Shown piece by piece: positions 12,111 through 25,600 of a stretch of DNA of 64,000 nucleotides. Made by a program: the position numbers and the translations under genes. The notes beneath the pieces are model-generated. The model had not been told where the DNA came from, made no database searches, and saw only the letters and a list, made by a program, of their open reading frames with translations. This stretch comes from Axinella damicornis (Eukaryota; Porifera; Demospongiae; Axinellida; Axinellidae), in NCBI GenBank assembly GCA_963931865.1, contig OZ007511.1:9848603-9912602 (forward strand), in the 5' to 3' direction. How positions within the stretch are numbered: the stretch's first letter is position 1; every line of letters begins with the position of its first letter.

Positions 12111-13179
12111 GGTCGCGGGCTAGTCTTCGGCGCATTGCGCAGAGCGGCGCGCACTAAATAGAATACCAGCCTGAAGCACTATACCTAACACATGGAGGCA
12201 GCCTCACACAAGCTACTAACAATTTTAAACCACGGAATAAAATCAGAAACATACCTGACAAGTTCATGACAATCACAGCTCACGAGTACCACTCTCGTAG
12301 AATGCGGATACGTATAGTTTAGACGGACAGCTGCTTTGTATCCAGAGCAGGACGCTCGCGATCGAGTACAAGCAAGAATCACCTTCGAGGACACATTTTA
12401 GGCTACACTTGGCTCTGTAACTGCCACTATGTTCAGCGGTTAGACAAAAACTATACGTACCCGCAAAGTACAGTTGCTGGACATCCTGGATCTCTCTTTT
12501 GGATTGGTGTCCTTCCGTCAGTCAAACTGGGCTGTGGTTCAAATAACTTTCGTCCGAACAACAACAGCTTTAGCCAGAGACTTCGCCCACAAAACGTACA
12601 ACGACGCCTTGGCACGCACTGGCTGCCTCTACACTTTCCACGATGTCTAATTGACTTCCGCAAAAGGTCAATAGGTTCACGAAAATTGACAGTACAGCTG
12701 GAAAACAATACTCGCGCGTAGCACGCTAATTGAATTAAGGTTACGGGTACCCGCGTATCATGCAATAACTGGAGTAATATTCATGCAAGCCATGCCGAAT
12801 TCTTACAGCGCCTAGCACAAAGTGTGGTGCTGGACTCGAACCTATTCAGATCCGCCTACTTCTCAACAGACAAACTTCCTGCAGAGGCGTGGCTACATGG
12901 ACGCCTTGACCCCTCCCATACACATTTATAAATTCTGAGCGCATTCTACAAACTGCACTCGTTACACGCAGAATTGCACCTTCAGCTTCAGGAAGCAGCT
13001 AGAAGACATGAACTTCGAGTGCGAGAGCTATAAATGAACAAGTCATTCGCCGAACATCTCCCGCTAGCAGCCAAAGCACACAGAAAAAATGGCGTCCAAC
13101 GAAGGGTGTGGCGACAATTCACTTCGCTAGCAGTGGACAACAGCCTACACAGACTCCCAAACATAGCTCTCGCACTAGA
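12111..13179. other. Non-coding stretch
   Basis: No exon, RNA gene or terminal repeat could be supported. The word ggttacgggtacccg (12736) recurs in inverted form near 14388, and gcgggctagtc (12115) recurs inverted near 14413. This hints that 12110-14427 is an older element whose centre received the LINE and SINE below. Confidence 0.4.
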
Positions 13180-13979
13180 TTTTTTTTTTTTTTTTTTTTT
13201 TTTTTTCTATGAAAGTTTATGCCAAAGAAGCACGGGGTATACAAAATAGCATAAAGCTAATGTTATTGCACCCAGGAGTATCAATAAGCAATGATACACA
13301 AACACAAAAGGATAAGCATGGTTACAACACTGATTCTAATGTACTCTTATGGTATTCATATACGATTAAACTAAGTAAATGGTCTAAGTAAATGTTTAAA
13401 ATTAGGGTAGTTAGCAGCACATACCACGTAATCTGGTAGGTAGTTCCATTTCCGCACAGAGTCCGGGATGAATGAATGCTGAAAGCAATTTGTCCTGGCA
13501 AAGGGTTGCTCAAGCATAAGCGGACGCATTGCATGTGAAGGATTATGCCTGGGAACTATAACACCAGAGGGAAAGTAACACAGTCCATTGACAATTTTGA
13601 AAAGATGGCAGAGCTTTAGGTAGAGTCGACGATTTTCCAGGGTTGAGAGATTACACATGTTTAAGAGCTCACTGTAGCCAGTGTCCCACTGTTTTGAACA
13701 GACACGTAGACCAAACTTTTGCACATTCTCGAGCATATTTATGTCCTGTGCCAAGTGTGGATCCCACACAGGTGCAGCGTATTCAACATGGGGCCGGACC
13801 AGGGAAACATACAGCTGGAGTAGGGTTCTGCTATCCGCATGATGGTAGTATCGCCTGTAAAGAAGGCCAATGATCTTTCTTGCCTTGCCACATGCACGCT
13901 GAATGTGTTCTGACCAGGATAGGTCAGAGGATATCATCATTCCCAGATATTTGAAAGATGGTACTTTTTCAAGGATGCA
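13180..13979 (-). mobile_element. LINE fragment with poly(A) tail
   Basis: Read on the minus strand, a reverse transcriptase C-terminal frame is followed by a short 3' region and a 27-base A run (13180-13206 as T). The 5' side is cut off by the tail of the SINE at 13980. This is a 5'-truncated insertion with its 3' end preserved. Confidence 0.75.
13371..13977 (-). pseudogene. Reverse transcriptase C-terminal fragment (CR1/L2/Jockey-like)
   Basis: About 200 codons, open from the edge of the SINE tail to a stop. The motifs VPSFKYLG, DLSWSEHI, GLLYRR and RPHVEYAAPVWDP are those of the thumb and post-RT region of non-LTR reverse transcriptases. The catalytic Tyr-X-Asp-Asp part is missing because the 5' side is truncated, so it cannot be active. 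The exact clade cannot be set from this piece. A related but distinct fragment lies at 27515-28165. Confidence 0.8.
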
Positions 13980-14196
13980 TTTTTTTTTTTTTTTTTTTTT
14001 TTTTTTTCTTTAGGAACATTTCCCCAGATGGGCAGGATTGGCAGAAAGCAATTTAATGCTTATTTGAAGCCTCTCCTGGGAAGGGAAACCAGAAAGCCTG
14101 GAGAAAAACCCTTCCTAGGCGCAACTGGTGGGACTCGAACCTGTGGCCTCTCACACCACAGTCAAGTGCTTTAACCACTAGGCCACACAGTCATCC
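13980..14196 (-). mobile_element. tRNA-derived SINE with poly(A) tail
   Basis: On the minus strand a tRNA-like head is seen: a box A-like word tggcctagtgg (14175-14185) and a perfect box B ggttcgagtcc (14131-14141). It is followed by a roughly 115-base body and an A run of 28 (13980-14007 as T). The T-arm stem does not pair properly, so this is a retroposon and not a working tRNA gene. It inserted into the LINE just downstream. Confidence 0.75.
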
Positions 14197-14435
14197 ATTG
14201 AGAGAGAGTGGAGTGGTTGGAACATAGTGATATATGATAGTAGCAGTTATATAAATGCCTATTTCTATCTCAATTACCTTTTCTGTGACAAAAGTTGTAG
14301 AATGCGTAGATAAGTAAATTCGCACGGGAATCGCTGAAATAACATGCAGCTGCCCGTAAACAGGCAAATTAAATTTTACTTCCGGTCAACGGGTACCCGT
14401 AACCTTAATACGCGACTAGCCCGCGATATGTTTCC
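14197..14435. other. Non-coding spacer
   Basis: No gene is seen. The end (14388-14427) carries words inverted with respect to 12115 and 12736, possibly the far end of an old element. Confidence 0.4.
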
Positions 14436-14745
14436 GGTATAGCTTGGTACTATGGTGATACTGATTTTATCATACAAACCTGGAATTTCATTGCACGTTC
14501 CTCTACCAATGAACGTAGCGAATGCGCGTTACCATAGCTTGCTTGACGACAATATTATCATTTCTGGTTGCCAACCCTTCGCGTTAGTACGGCACGCTAC
14601 AAACGCTTGGGCGAGAAGGCCTGCGTACCAAGCCCAAGGCGGAGCCACGCCGATAACTGGCAGCAGTACGGCCGGTCCACGTTGATGACTGGCAGTCGTA
14701 CGGTCCATTTCAAACGGGATGCCCGAGTATACGAACGAGTTCACG
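14436..14745 (+). repeat. Family C-linked repeat, copy 1
   Basis: It starts with the family C end ccggtatagcttggtactatggtgatact and continues with a roughly 260-base body (containing ggcggagccacgccgataactggcag) that recurs at 17592-17905 and 18664-18925, with an inverted partial copy at 18240-18440. It is non-coding. Confidence 0.7.
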
Positions 14746-14763
14746 TGAGAAAATGTACCAGGC

Positions 14764-14765
14764 CC

Positions 14766-14822
<57 letters not shown>
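14764..14822 (+). repeat. Long C homopolymer
   Basis: About 58 consecutive C bases lie at the edge of a foldback element. True length is doubtful because such runs are often mis-called. Similar C or G runs occur at 8513, 16356, 49020, 58858, 62778 and 63587. Confidence 0.9.
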
Positions 14823-16355
14823 AGAGGAGGTAGGACACGCTTACGGAGGTACGCGAAACTCCTTATCACGTTGAGTTTCAAGAGATCGTGAACGGAGTAA
14901 TGTTACGGACGCTACCCACGTGGAAACCATTAGAGATCACCTTCAAGTCTTCAAGTTGGCTTCGTCTGTTCTCTCGTTGTGAATTCGCTGTCGGCTGGAG
15001 GTAGCCACAGTTCAAAGCGGCGATGGATGCCTTCAAGAAAATCTACCTCTCCCCTCCCATGGCCCCAGACTTTTTGCGCTATAAACCTCTGAAATAGGGG
15101 CGGGCTAAGCGGGTTAATTATTGTTGATGTTTGAGCGGAGCGGAGATATCCGGAGAACGGGAGCAGCTAAAAATACCGGACCTGCATCACAGGATTGCCC
15201 GTTCTCTGTGAATTCTTGTGATACCTACATGTGGGGCATCAGGTTTGGAGCTACAGGCCTCTGAATCCAACCATGTTTTGAGGATTTTGATGCATATGGT
15301 GCGTATGTGCAGTCGTTGCTCACAAACCGTACATGCTATGGACATGGAAATTATGCCACTGGATAGAGCAAAGATCAATGTTGCCAATGTGGTCCCTGTA
15401 TTGGGTGACAACCCTGTTGTGCTTGGAGCTATAGATGCCTCAAATGAACAATTTTTCAAGATTTGATGTCTATACTGTGACTTCGTCCAGAGAGAACAGG
15501 AGAACGGCATGAAACAAATCCATGAATATGGCCGGCTTCAGACACCTGGTGCTTCAAATTAGTGGGGTTATCACCCAACATAAAAGGACCACTTGAAAGG
15601 TCAATCCTTGCTCTAGCAGCTACTGCAAATCTCCTGTCCATAGGTGTTGGGTTTCGTGATGGGCGAAGTCACAGTATAGACATCAAATCTTGAAAAATTG
15701 TTCATTTGAGGCATCTATAGCTCCAAGCACAACAGGGTTGTCACCCAATACAGGGACCACATTGGCAACATTGATCTTTGTTCTATCCAGTGGCATAATT
15801 TCCATGTCCATAGCATGTACGGTTTGTGAGCAACGACTGCACATACGCACCATATGCATCAAAATCCTCAAAACATGGTTGGATTCAGAGGCCTGTAGCT
15901 CCAAACCTGATGGGGATGTCATCCCCACATGTAGGTATCACAAGAATTCACAGAGAACGGGCAATCCTGTGATGCTGGTCCGGTATTTTTAGCTGCTCCC
16001 GTTCTCCGGATATCTCCGCTCAAACATCAACAATAATTAACCCGCTTAGCCCGCCCCTATTTCAGAGGTTTATAGCGCAAAAAGTCTGGGGCCATGGGAG
16101 GGGAGAGGTAGATTTTCTTGAAGGCATCCATCGCCGCTTTGAACTGTGGCTACCTCCAGCCGACAGCGAATTCACAACGAGAGAACAGACGAAGCCAACT
16201 TGAAGACTTGAAGGTGATCTTTAATGGTTTCCACGTGGGTATACCCACGTGGAAGTAGCGTCCGTCACATTACTCCGTTCACGATCTCTTGAAACTCAAC
16301 GTGATACGGAGTTTCGCGTACCTCCGGCTCCGTAAGCGTGTCCTACCTCGTCTGC
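14823..16355. mobile_element. Foldback element with about 660-base arms
   Basis: The left arm 14823-15486 and right arm 15663-16355 are near-perfect inverted copies; the loop is only about 175 bases. Each arm carries the same 81-82 codon frame (15218-15466 on +, 15683-15928 on -). Part of that frame (a LGDNP motif after an acidic stretch) is echoed in the loop (15456-15641, minus), so the coding-like unit may itself be repeated. I do not recognise the peptide. The arms could form a very long hairpin RNA if transcribed. Confidence 0.8.
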
Positions 16356-16570
16356 CCCCCCCCCCCCCCCCCCCCCCGTACTGACGAAAAGCTGGGCGTG
16401 GGACTGGGTACGAAACGTAAGTGTATGATAAAAGTATGTATTCATCGTGTGACGTCACAGTTGTTTACAAACTATGAATATTGATTTCGTCTACGGCAGT
16501 GTCAAGCATGTCAAGCCATTGAAGTTTACTGCCTGATCTGTATCTAACGTGGAGAAGTTGCGGTGGAACC

Positions 16571-16699
16571 ATGTCTGGAATAGCAGTTGTAACACGACGA
16601 AGACAGCGTCCCACTCTTTCATACCGTGCTCAGCTCCATTATTATCCACTGAGGTGCCGTGCCTCCTTTTTCACCATCATCATGGAGGGAAGTGCAAGT
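16571..16699 (+). CDS. Gene 1 first coding exon
   Basis: 43 codons from ATGTCTGGA to the donor GTAAGC, ending in phase 0. It is clearly paralogous to 50553-50684: both contain TLSYRAQLHYxxxR and start MSG with a short Arg-rich stretch. I do not recognise the domain. Conservation of the start codon, length and donor in two places argues that it is a real exon. The intervening intron (16700-21364) contains several transposons. Confidence 0.65.
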
Positions 16700-19600
16700 G
16701 TAAGCGAAAGCCATAGTTGTTTGCTAAAATAATGTGGATTTGTGGTGATCATATACCTACCAGTGCTGTTACTAAGGTAATATCCGTTTAGCACATTATA
16801 CCGTATAGCGCTTAAATTTCGCGGGTCTCGAATTTCGCGCGAATTACAGGTCATTCGAGAAATTATTTCAACGAAAATTTTGACAAGTGGTGTGCGCCTA
16901 CAGCTACGCGGACAGTATTCCAGCATAGATAATAGGTATACACTATTATCTATGATTCCAGCGTATACGCGCGCGACACTGGTCACAGCGAGCTTGATGG
17001 CTCTGTTTGTGTACTTCAACAGTGAGGATGGACAGTAGTCGAAATGTAAGCTTCCGGATCCACATGGAGAGTTCTCCCAAGAGATACCATCTGACATGTG
17101 AAGCTGCCAGCTCGATCCGGCGAAGGTTAGGGGAACGCCCGTATCTGAAAACGAACTCTGAGAGCGTCGAGGTGGGGAAGAGAGTGTCGCAGAATACAAC
17201 GCACCGACGAAGTGGTCTGTGGTATCTAGTTGAGTTCAGCGTGCACGGAAGTCTTCAAGTGCAGTATCAGGTATAGTGAGCAGAGTACACCACGCCCATT
17301 GTGTGGGCGTGGCATTTTAACGCGAATTCGCGAAATTTTTTCAACGAAATGTTCTCGAAGAGCAATTCGCGAAAATTTAGACCCGCAAAATATAAGCGCC
17401 ATACGGTATGGCCTTTTGACCTCAAACTACCATAGATATTATATTATAAGTATCACCATGGATATTTAATATACTATATAAGTATCACCATAGTACCAAG
17501 CTATACCGGAAAATATCACGAGTTTGTTGCCGTAGTATTGTTACGAGTGTGAAGCACGAGTAACAATGCCGAAGGCGACAAACGAGTGATATGTTTCCGG
17601 TATAGCTTGGTACTATGGTGATACTGATTTTATCATACAAACCTGGAATTTCATTGCACGTTCCTCTACCAATGAACGTAGCGAATGCACGTTACCATAG
17701 CTTGCTTGGCGACAATATTTTTCAGTTCTGGTTCACACTTCGCGTTAGTACTACGGCAAGTGGCGAGAAGGCCTGCGTACCAAGCCCAAGGCGGAGCCAC
17801 GCCGATAACTGGCAGCTGTACGGTCGGTCCACGCTGATGACTGGCAGTTGTATGGTCCATTTCAAACGGGATGCCCGAGTATACGAACGAGTTCAACCTC
17901 GACTTCCGGTAGTATCGAGATGTAAGTCAGCCCTCTTCAGGAGCCCAAAAGGTAGTCAGTACTAGCTAGTCCAGGTAGTCTCTGACACGAAACTATCACA
18001 GATTTGCTGTAGTGCACGTGACTTACTGTACATAATATGGATCTCTCGCGTGACCTACAGTACTAATACGGATTTTTCACGTGACCTACCGTACAAAATA
18101 CGGGTTTTTATCAACTGTGCTTGCGTACCAGGCTCTTCCATTGACTACTGTACATTATTCAAACGTAGGTGTACGATAATAGTAATTATCATACACCTAT
18201 GTTTGAATAATGTACAGCAGTCAATGGGAAAGCCTGGTACGCAAGCGCAGTTGGGCTTGGTACGCAGGCCTTCTCGCCCTAGCGTTTGTAGCGTGCCGTA
18301 CTAACGCGAAGGGTTGGCAACCAGAAATGATAATATTGTCGTCAAGCAAGCTATGGTAACGCGCATTCGCTACGTTCATTGGTAGAGGAACGTGCAATGA
18401 AATTCCAGGTTTGCATGATAAAATCAGTATCACCATAGTACCAAGCTATACCGGAAACATATCACTCGTTTGTTGCCTTCGGCATTGTTACTCGTGCTTC
18501 GCACTCGTAACAATACTACGGCAACAAACTCGTGATATTTTCCGGTATAGCTTGGTACTATGGTGACACTTATATACATGTAGTATCACCATGGATATTA
18601 TATAAGTATCACCATAGTACCAAGCTATACCGGAAAATATCACGAGTTTGTTGCCGTAGTATTGTTGGTACTATGGTGATACTGATTTTATCATACAAAC
18701 CTCCACGTTCTTCTACCAATGAACGTAGCAAATGCGCGTTACCATAGCTTGCTCATGGCGACAATATTTTCATTTCTGGTTGCCAACCCTTCGCGTTAGT
18801 ACGGCAAGCTTCAAACGCTTGGGCAAGAAGCGTTACCAAGCCAAAGGCGGAGCCACTCCGATAACTGGCAGCTATACGGTCGGTCCACGCTGGGCAGTTG
18901 TACAGTCCATTTCAAACGGAGTAACGAACGAGTTCAACCTCGACTTCCGGAAGTATCAAGATGTAAGTCAGCCCTCTTCAGGAGCCCAAAAGGTAGTCAG
19001 TACCAGCTAGTCCAGGTATAGTCTCTGGCACGAAACTATCACGGATTTGTTGTTGTGATGAGCACTTTTCCGGTACCTATCCCTAAAGTATGTACTTCCT
19101 GGCGGACCAATATCCACGTTGTTCAACTAAATTTTTGACACGTTTTGTGTGCCTACATGGACACTATTCAAGCGTACGCGAGTGACGGTTAGAGGGCTCT
19201 GTTTGTGTACTTCAAGAGTGAGGATGGACAGTAGTTGCTGCATGCCGGATCCACATGGAGAGCTCTCCCAAGGAGGTACCACCATTGTGTGCAATATCTA
19301 CTGAAACTGCCAGCTCCGTCAGTGCAATGCCCAGTACTAGCTATAGCTATCTCAAAACAAACACTGCATGAGAACGTCGAAGTGGGAAAGCGAGACGCAG
19401 AGTAGGAAGTATTAGCCACAATCCACAACACATGCTGCTCCCTGATTTATCCGCTGCTGCTCCCAAACTGCTCTCCCCAATTGCATCTGCTTCAACTGCT
19501 GCTCCCCAATTGCGTAAATTTCAGCTGCTGTACCCGATTGTGTCCCTCAGTTGTTCTGGAAGGTTCCAGCTTCTGTCCAAGGTTCTCGAGCATTCAAGGT

Positions 19601-22600
19601 TCGGAGGGTGTAAAAGTATGAAAGTTGCATGCACGTCACCAGTCTAGCCCTTCCCCCCCCTCCCCCCCCCTCCCCCCGAACTTCCCACTTCCGTTAGTCA
19701 CCCGTTAGTCACACACACAGAAACACAGTCATGCTTAAAATTGATTGGGGTGAGCCTGAGCGAGCCCCACATAGAAGTGTAAAACAGAAACTGTGTCTGT
19801 ACAGTCGAGTTCCATTCCATTTGAACGTTGCATATTGTGTGACCTCGTGCGGCAGGAACTTTCTGCGGGTGGAGCTTCATGGTAACGACACGGCCTGGAA
19901 TACGCAAGAGTCTGGAAGCCATGCAGGCACTTTGCATGAGTGTCATACTTGAAGAACACAGTTTCCGTGATAATCCACGCAATACGCAGTATTCAAATGC
20001 AACGGAAATCGACTGTATATCTGTATGTATGCGTACGTTGTACCACTTCTGCAAATAACTGAAAGTTCCTTGCATCATGATAATTCGCTCAACAGCGAAG
20101 CTAGCTAACGAGTTGGTTCTGAGAGGAATGAATCGTGAACCGTGTACTCCTTGGATGGCTACAACAAGGACAAAGACCACTCACGAGTCTACCTCTTCAA
20201 TGGATACAGCGATGCGCGCTACCGCACGACTGTGAAAGTGTGACTTCTGACTGATCTAGCTAGCTAGCTAGCTATACAAGTTCACCGATTGCGACTCGCG
20301 GCTGCACGGCTGCTCACTGTGTTGAAGTCGCTGACTCATAGACCTAGCTACCTCTGCTCTTCAGTGGCTACAGTCATGGGAGCTACTGCATAGCGAAAGA
20401 AGACAGCGAGAGTGCTTTCATCTGCTCGTGCCGCATGTATACATCATCATCATGTGCAGCTAAGTACAGTTCTTGTGCTGCAATTCTACAGGAGTTTGAT
20501 ATGCATGCTGCACTATGCATGCACTCGCTCAGGCTCGCCCCACAATGTTATACATTCTGCTAGTTACCGTATAATTTCTAATTATTCGTACACCTTTTAT
20601 TCATTTCATTTTTAGCTGTACTAATTGATTATAGCACGTTGATTAGAGGTCATAGATTACCGCCACGAGGGTAAGTGCCAGTACAGGACAGCGATCACAC
20701 CGGTGCAGTCAGAATCTTAGCGGGCATTTCCTGAGAGCTGGCAGTCGAAAAGTGCGCTTGAGCAATGGCGGCCAGTCCGAGAAGTACACCTGGACAACGT
20801 AAATGGCTGTGCTGCTGTATTTCTTTGAAAGGCCCTTCACCACCTCCGGCTCCACCGTCGCCACCTTCAGCCATGATAAAACTCAAACCGACCCGCTGTA
20901 CAAATTTTACGTGTATGGAGTACGTAAATTACCGTTTTTTCTCGGAAATGGGGTGTGTACGAATTAATAGGTGGTATGAATTATTAGTATAGGTATTCAC
21001 ATGGATTTCGAGTGCGATTTGGGAATAATTGCATGAGCAACAGGCAAAGTAATTGCACGAGCGATAGCGAGTGCAATTTATGACTGTTGTGAGTGCAATT
21101 ATTCCCAAATGGCACGAGAATACATGACTGTGATTAAATACTAATCATATACTTCCAGGCATGGCATGGTCGAAAGAAAGCAGCTTGAGCGATTAAAGCC
21201 ACGCCCCAGCCACAAAAAGCACTTGAGCGTGAGCGAACTACACGCGCGTTATCTTATTTGCCTAGAGTACTGATCTGTTGTGTAGTGAACTTTAGGACGA
21301 AAGCATGGTGTTGCAACTGACACCCTGGGTCCCACTACCTTCCAAACAACCTTTTCCTTTGCAGTTGAGTCCCAGAAGTGGTGGTGAATCTTTTGTGCAG
21401 TTGGAACCACGGAGTAGGATCACTGTCGATATTCCGATGGAGGGGGTTGTGCTGAACAATGGATGGTCCATCACTCCCCTTACCTCCACCGTGGTATGAA
21501 TGGGAATGACCTTGCTGTAGCTATGTGAGTCCATGTCATTATGTTCTCTATCCAGTTTAAAACACCTGTTGGCGAAGGGGGAGTGCCCTGCTGTGCACTT
21601 TCTGTAAAATGGACTAGGCCGGCGGAGCAGCCTGTGAAACTGGTGCACCATATCAAGCTGCTGGGGGCAAAGGAGCCTGCCAACTTCGTCATCCTTGAGA
21701 TTGATCCACCAGAAGCAGTGTTTCTTTTAGAAAATCGTTCGAGGAGGCGCAGAATCGTATTGCGGCGAGGTAAGGGGGGGAGGCATGAATAGCTTTGTAT
21801 ACATAACACTTCTTGGGTATCATTCAAGGGGGGGCAGTACAGATTCAAGGCCCCCCCCCCCCCCCCTAAAAGAAACCCTGAGAAGCATTGTTAGGTACAC
21901 CAGCCAGTCATTACTTCTGAGTTGTCTTCAGTATAAAGTATAGGTAACTGTATGGAGTGAGGTATAATGGCGTGTCATAATTGACTTCATGTTGCCAAGA
22001 GTATCCTGAAGTTGCATGTACTCACATATTATGGTAAATTCACACACATTGACCTGGTATATTGGACAGTGTAGTAGTGCTGTCTCTTTAGGGATGGCAA
22101 TGGTAATTTTGGGTTTGCCTAGCCTCATTTCCAGGCCCGAGAAAGGAAAGAGGCATTGTTCAACCATGCACATACTATGCTAAGATGAAGGGGGAGGGGC
22201 ATAATTATCATTTATCGATGTATTTGACAACAGTGGCGTAGCCAGAAATGTAGAATTGGTAGGGCACTACAGGGGCACGCTGCCGCGGAAAAATGTTTTC
22301 ACCTTCACTCTTCAGTTGTCAGGATGGGCTCTCGTGGTACCTTCACATCTGTGGACAGTCGGTGCCTTCTGCAGTCACAGTGTTACCGTGTAGCTCTGAT
22401 CTTTTGGTGATGTCCTGTAGTCAAAACGATTTTATACTGAACTCCGCACTGGTACCTGGTTAATGTGTTAATGTTGGGACACACCTCCAATGGTAGGGCA
22501 CAACCCCCAATTCGTGCCTCAGTGTGCCCCAGCTTGGCTACGTATACGCCACTGCCTGACAATGACTGCGTTTCTATGAGAAAGAAGAAAGAAGAAGATG

Positions 22601-25600
22601 ATGAAATCGGACTTTTCTCCGCGACATGTTCATCGACTCCCGCGTACTCTTAGGTACGTTTGTGAGTGTTTTTGTGAACTGCTAGGCAGTATCATTCTGT
22701 CTGCATGCTTGGTTTGGGGGGTTGTAGCTTCTTTGGCCGTTATCCTGCTGGTGCATCAGTATGGTAAAATCGAAATTTCCTTGGCCATCCCTAAATAGAA
22801 AACGCTACCGCGTTCTCTGATGAGTAACAATGCTGGCATAACACATAATAGGATGGCATCCTATCACAATCAGCATAATGATTTTTGTTAGGTGAACTTC
22901 AGGCAGATGACGGTGAACCGACAGTGGTCATTTCTCCAACACCTACCAGTCATGAGTTACGATTGTCTTGGATTTCGCCGTTGGGATATGTTGCCGCTGA
23001 AGTAGCAAACTGGAGGATAAAATAGGTAGTGGGTGTGGCACATTTGCCAGTAGAAGGTGGAGCAGATGATAAAGTTCATATTGATCCAGGAACAATCCGG
23101 TGATTTTGCTCGCTAGAATTCCGCATGACGCGTTTAGTGTATTCGTATAGGTAGAAGGCGGGGCTGGTGCAGCCAACTAATTGAGTGGGTGGGGCTAAAA
23201 GTGACGTTACTGGAAACAAAGGGTGGAGGTACAAACTATAATGATCTAAAGTTTCAAATGCATTTTCACTCCCTCAGCCGAAATTTAGCATCCAAACTGC
23301 TGGTCCCAGCCTTAATTAATGGCCTTGAGAGTAGACACAGGTGCTTCTCCTCCTCTGCATGGCTGCTGCCATCCGTATTTCATTATTTTGTGTCTTGCAG
23401 ATGATGATGAGCCAATGGAGACCAGAATGCCTGCTACTCCCACACCTACGTATACCAGTGCAAGACAGCAACCAGAAGGTAGGTCATTCAAAATGAGCTT
23501 CTCTCTATTTCAGCACTGTATTTTGCATCTACCCCATTTGCATGTGGGTCTATATATATTTCCATGTAATTTCACTTTTGGTCTGGCAGATTGTCTACAT
23601 CTCTATATAGTTCAACATACACCGCAACCTTATTGTTTTCTTGTCACTTACAGCAATGTTGTTGTTTGAGGAAGCCATGAAGCACGGGTACATTGAAGTC
23701 AGCATCATTAAGTGTCTTCTTTTTGGACCAGCTGGCGTCGGGAAGACTTGTCTTCTCCGCCTCCTCCTTGGTATGCTTCCCCTTCCACTACGACAAAGCA
23801 CTGCCTGCATCGAACAGGCAATCAGAGCAATATGTGTGAAGTATGGTATCGACAGTGAGGGTGAGTGGCAGAAAGTTGATTCAAACAGACTTTGTGATCT
23901 CCTAGCAGGTTCAGTTTCAAAACAAGCCACTTCAATTAGGTATTGCAAGGATCCTTCACTGCCTGATGACCACGAAGGGGCTACCTCTCATGACCACGAA
24001 ATGGATACTGCTTCTGCCAGACCGGTTAGCCTCACCATGGAAGCTATTTTCAAGCGACTGGAAGACAAGCCAGCTGAAGAGTTGGGAAAGCTGCAAGATA
24101 TGACCTGGGTCTACCTAGTGGACAGTGGGGGACAACCTCAGTTCCATGAGCTTCTTACTGCTTTTGTTCGAAATGCTTCGATAGGGATTTTCGTCCACAA
24201 GCTTTCAGAAAGACTTGATGATAACCCTCATGTCCAATACTTTGACAAGCAAGGAGAGCAGTGTGGCAAAGGCTACCCTTCACCCCTTAGCAACCGAGAT
24301 ATCTTACAGCACTGCGTTCAAACAGTGCGGTCACTTCCCTACACCACAGAAGAAAGTATCCGTCCCCAGCTGGCAATAGTGGGTACCCATCGAGATGAGG
24401 AACACCAGTGCAAAGGTGAGACTAGAGAAGAAAAGAATAAGCAGCTTTTCGAGATTGTTCGCCCAATTCGAGACGATGTGTTCTTCTGTACAGGGATGCA
24501 AGAAGTGATCTTTCCTGTGAATGCTAAATCCCCTGAACCAGAAGACAGAGCCATTGTCAACTGCTTGCGTCAAAAAATCGAAAGTTTGAAACCACCAGCA
24601 GAGAAGCTTCCCTTGCAGTGGTACGGGCTTGAGCTTGAGATAGAAAAAGAAGCTCTTGAGAAAAGAAGATTGGTGTTTACCAGGGATGAATGCCTTCAGG
24701 TAGCCAAACGATTGCGCTTCCTAAATGACAAAGCCCTCGATGCAGCTCTTATATATCTAGACAAGCTAAACATCTTCCTCTACTACCCCTCAGTACTTCC
24801 TAAGCTTCTTTTCTGCAGCCCGTGTGTGCTGCAGGACAAGGTTAGTGAGCTAGTGGAAGAGAGCTACAGGATAAAGCATGATCTTGACTTGTGTGACTTC
24901 GTGCCAGGTGAGTTAATGAAATTCTGTCACCTAGGTCAGGTTACAGCTCAGCATCTAGAGAAGTATCCGAAGCACTACACAGAGTTTTTCACACCAGCTG
25001 ACCTTCTGAAGCTGTTTGAAAGCCTGTTAATTGTTGCGGCAATCGATCGGGATACTTACTTCATGCCTTCTCTCTTGGATGTGCTGAAGCGAAGTGAGTT
25101 CGACAGGCCTCCTTGTGGTTGTCCACTCGTCATTTTTTTCAAGGATGGCTGTGCTCCACTTGGCTTGTTCTCGTCACTCATTGCTTTTCTGTTGTCTGAT
25201 AAGAACAAGCCAAATTCGTGGTTGATTGCGGTTGACATCCGCAAGCTCTACAGGAATTACATCACTTTTGGTCTTGGTGACAGCTGTCCAGGTTCTGTAA
25301 CCCTGATTGATTCTGCTACTTTCTTCGAGGTCCATCTTACTATTGAGTGTGAAGACCTTCCTCTGCTTTACAATGGCACTTGCAGGTGTGTAAGTCGCAC
25401 CATATTGACGGGTCTTAGTGAGGCTATCAATGCTCGCAACTTCCAAAATGTTCGCTATCAAGAAGCAATCATCTGTCCATGTAAAGAAAGCCGCCATACC
25501 CTCCATCCAGCTTTGCCAAGTACAACAACCACTGGTACCCAGATCTGGCGGTGTACCAAGAGGCCACAGGCTTGTGGAAAATTGAAAGACTGCCACCTCG

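Noticed and set aside
14126..14193. tRNA gene on the minus strand
   Set aside because: Box A and box B are present, but the T-arm does not pair and a poly(A) tail follows, so it is a SINE head.
20765..20992. 75-codon Pro-rich frame as the true first exon of gene 1
   Set aside because: Its donor phase does not fit the next exon, while 16571-16699 fits by phase and by homology with gene 4. Kept only as a low-confidence regulatory segment.
24331..24573. Minus-strand frames opposite the ROCO exon
   Set aside because: Shadows of a well-supported + strand coding exon.
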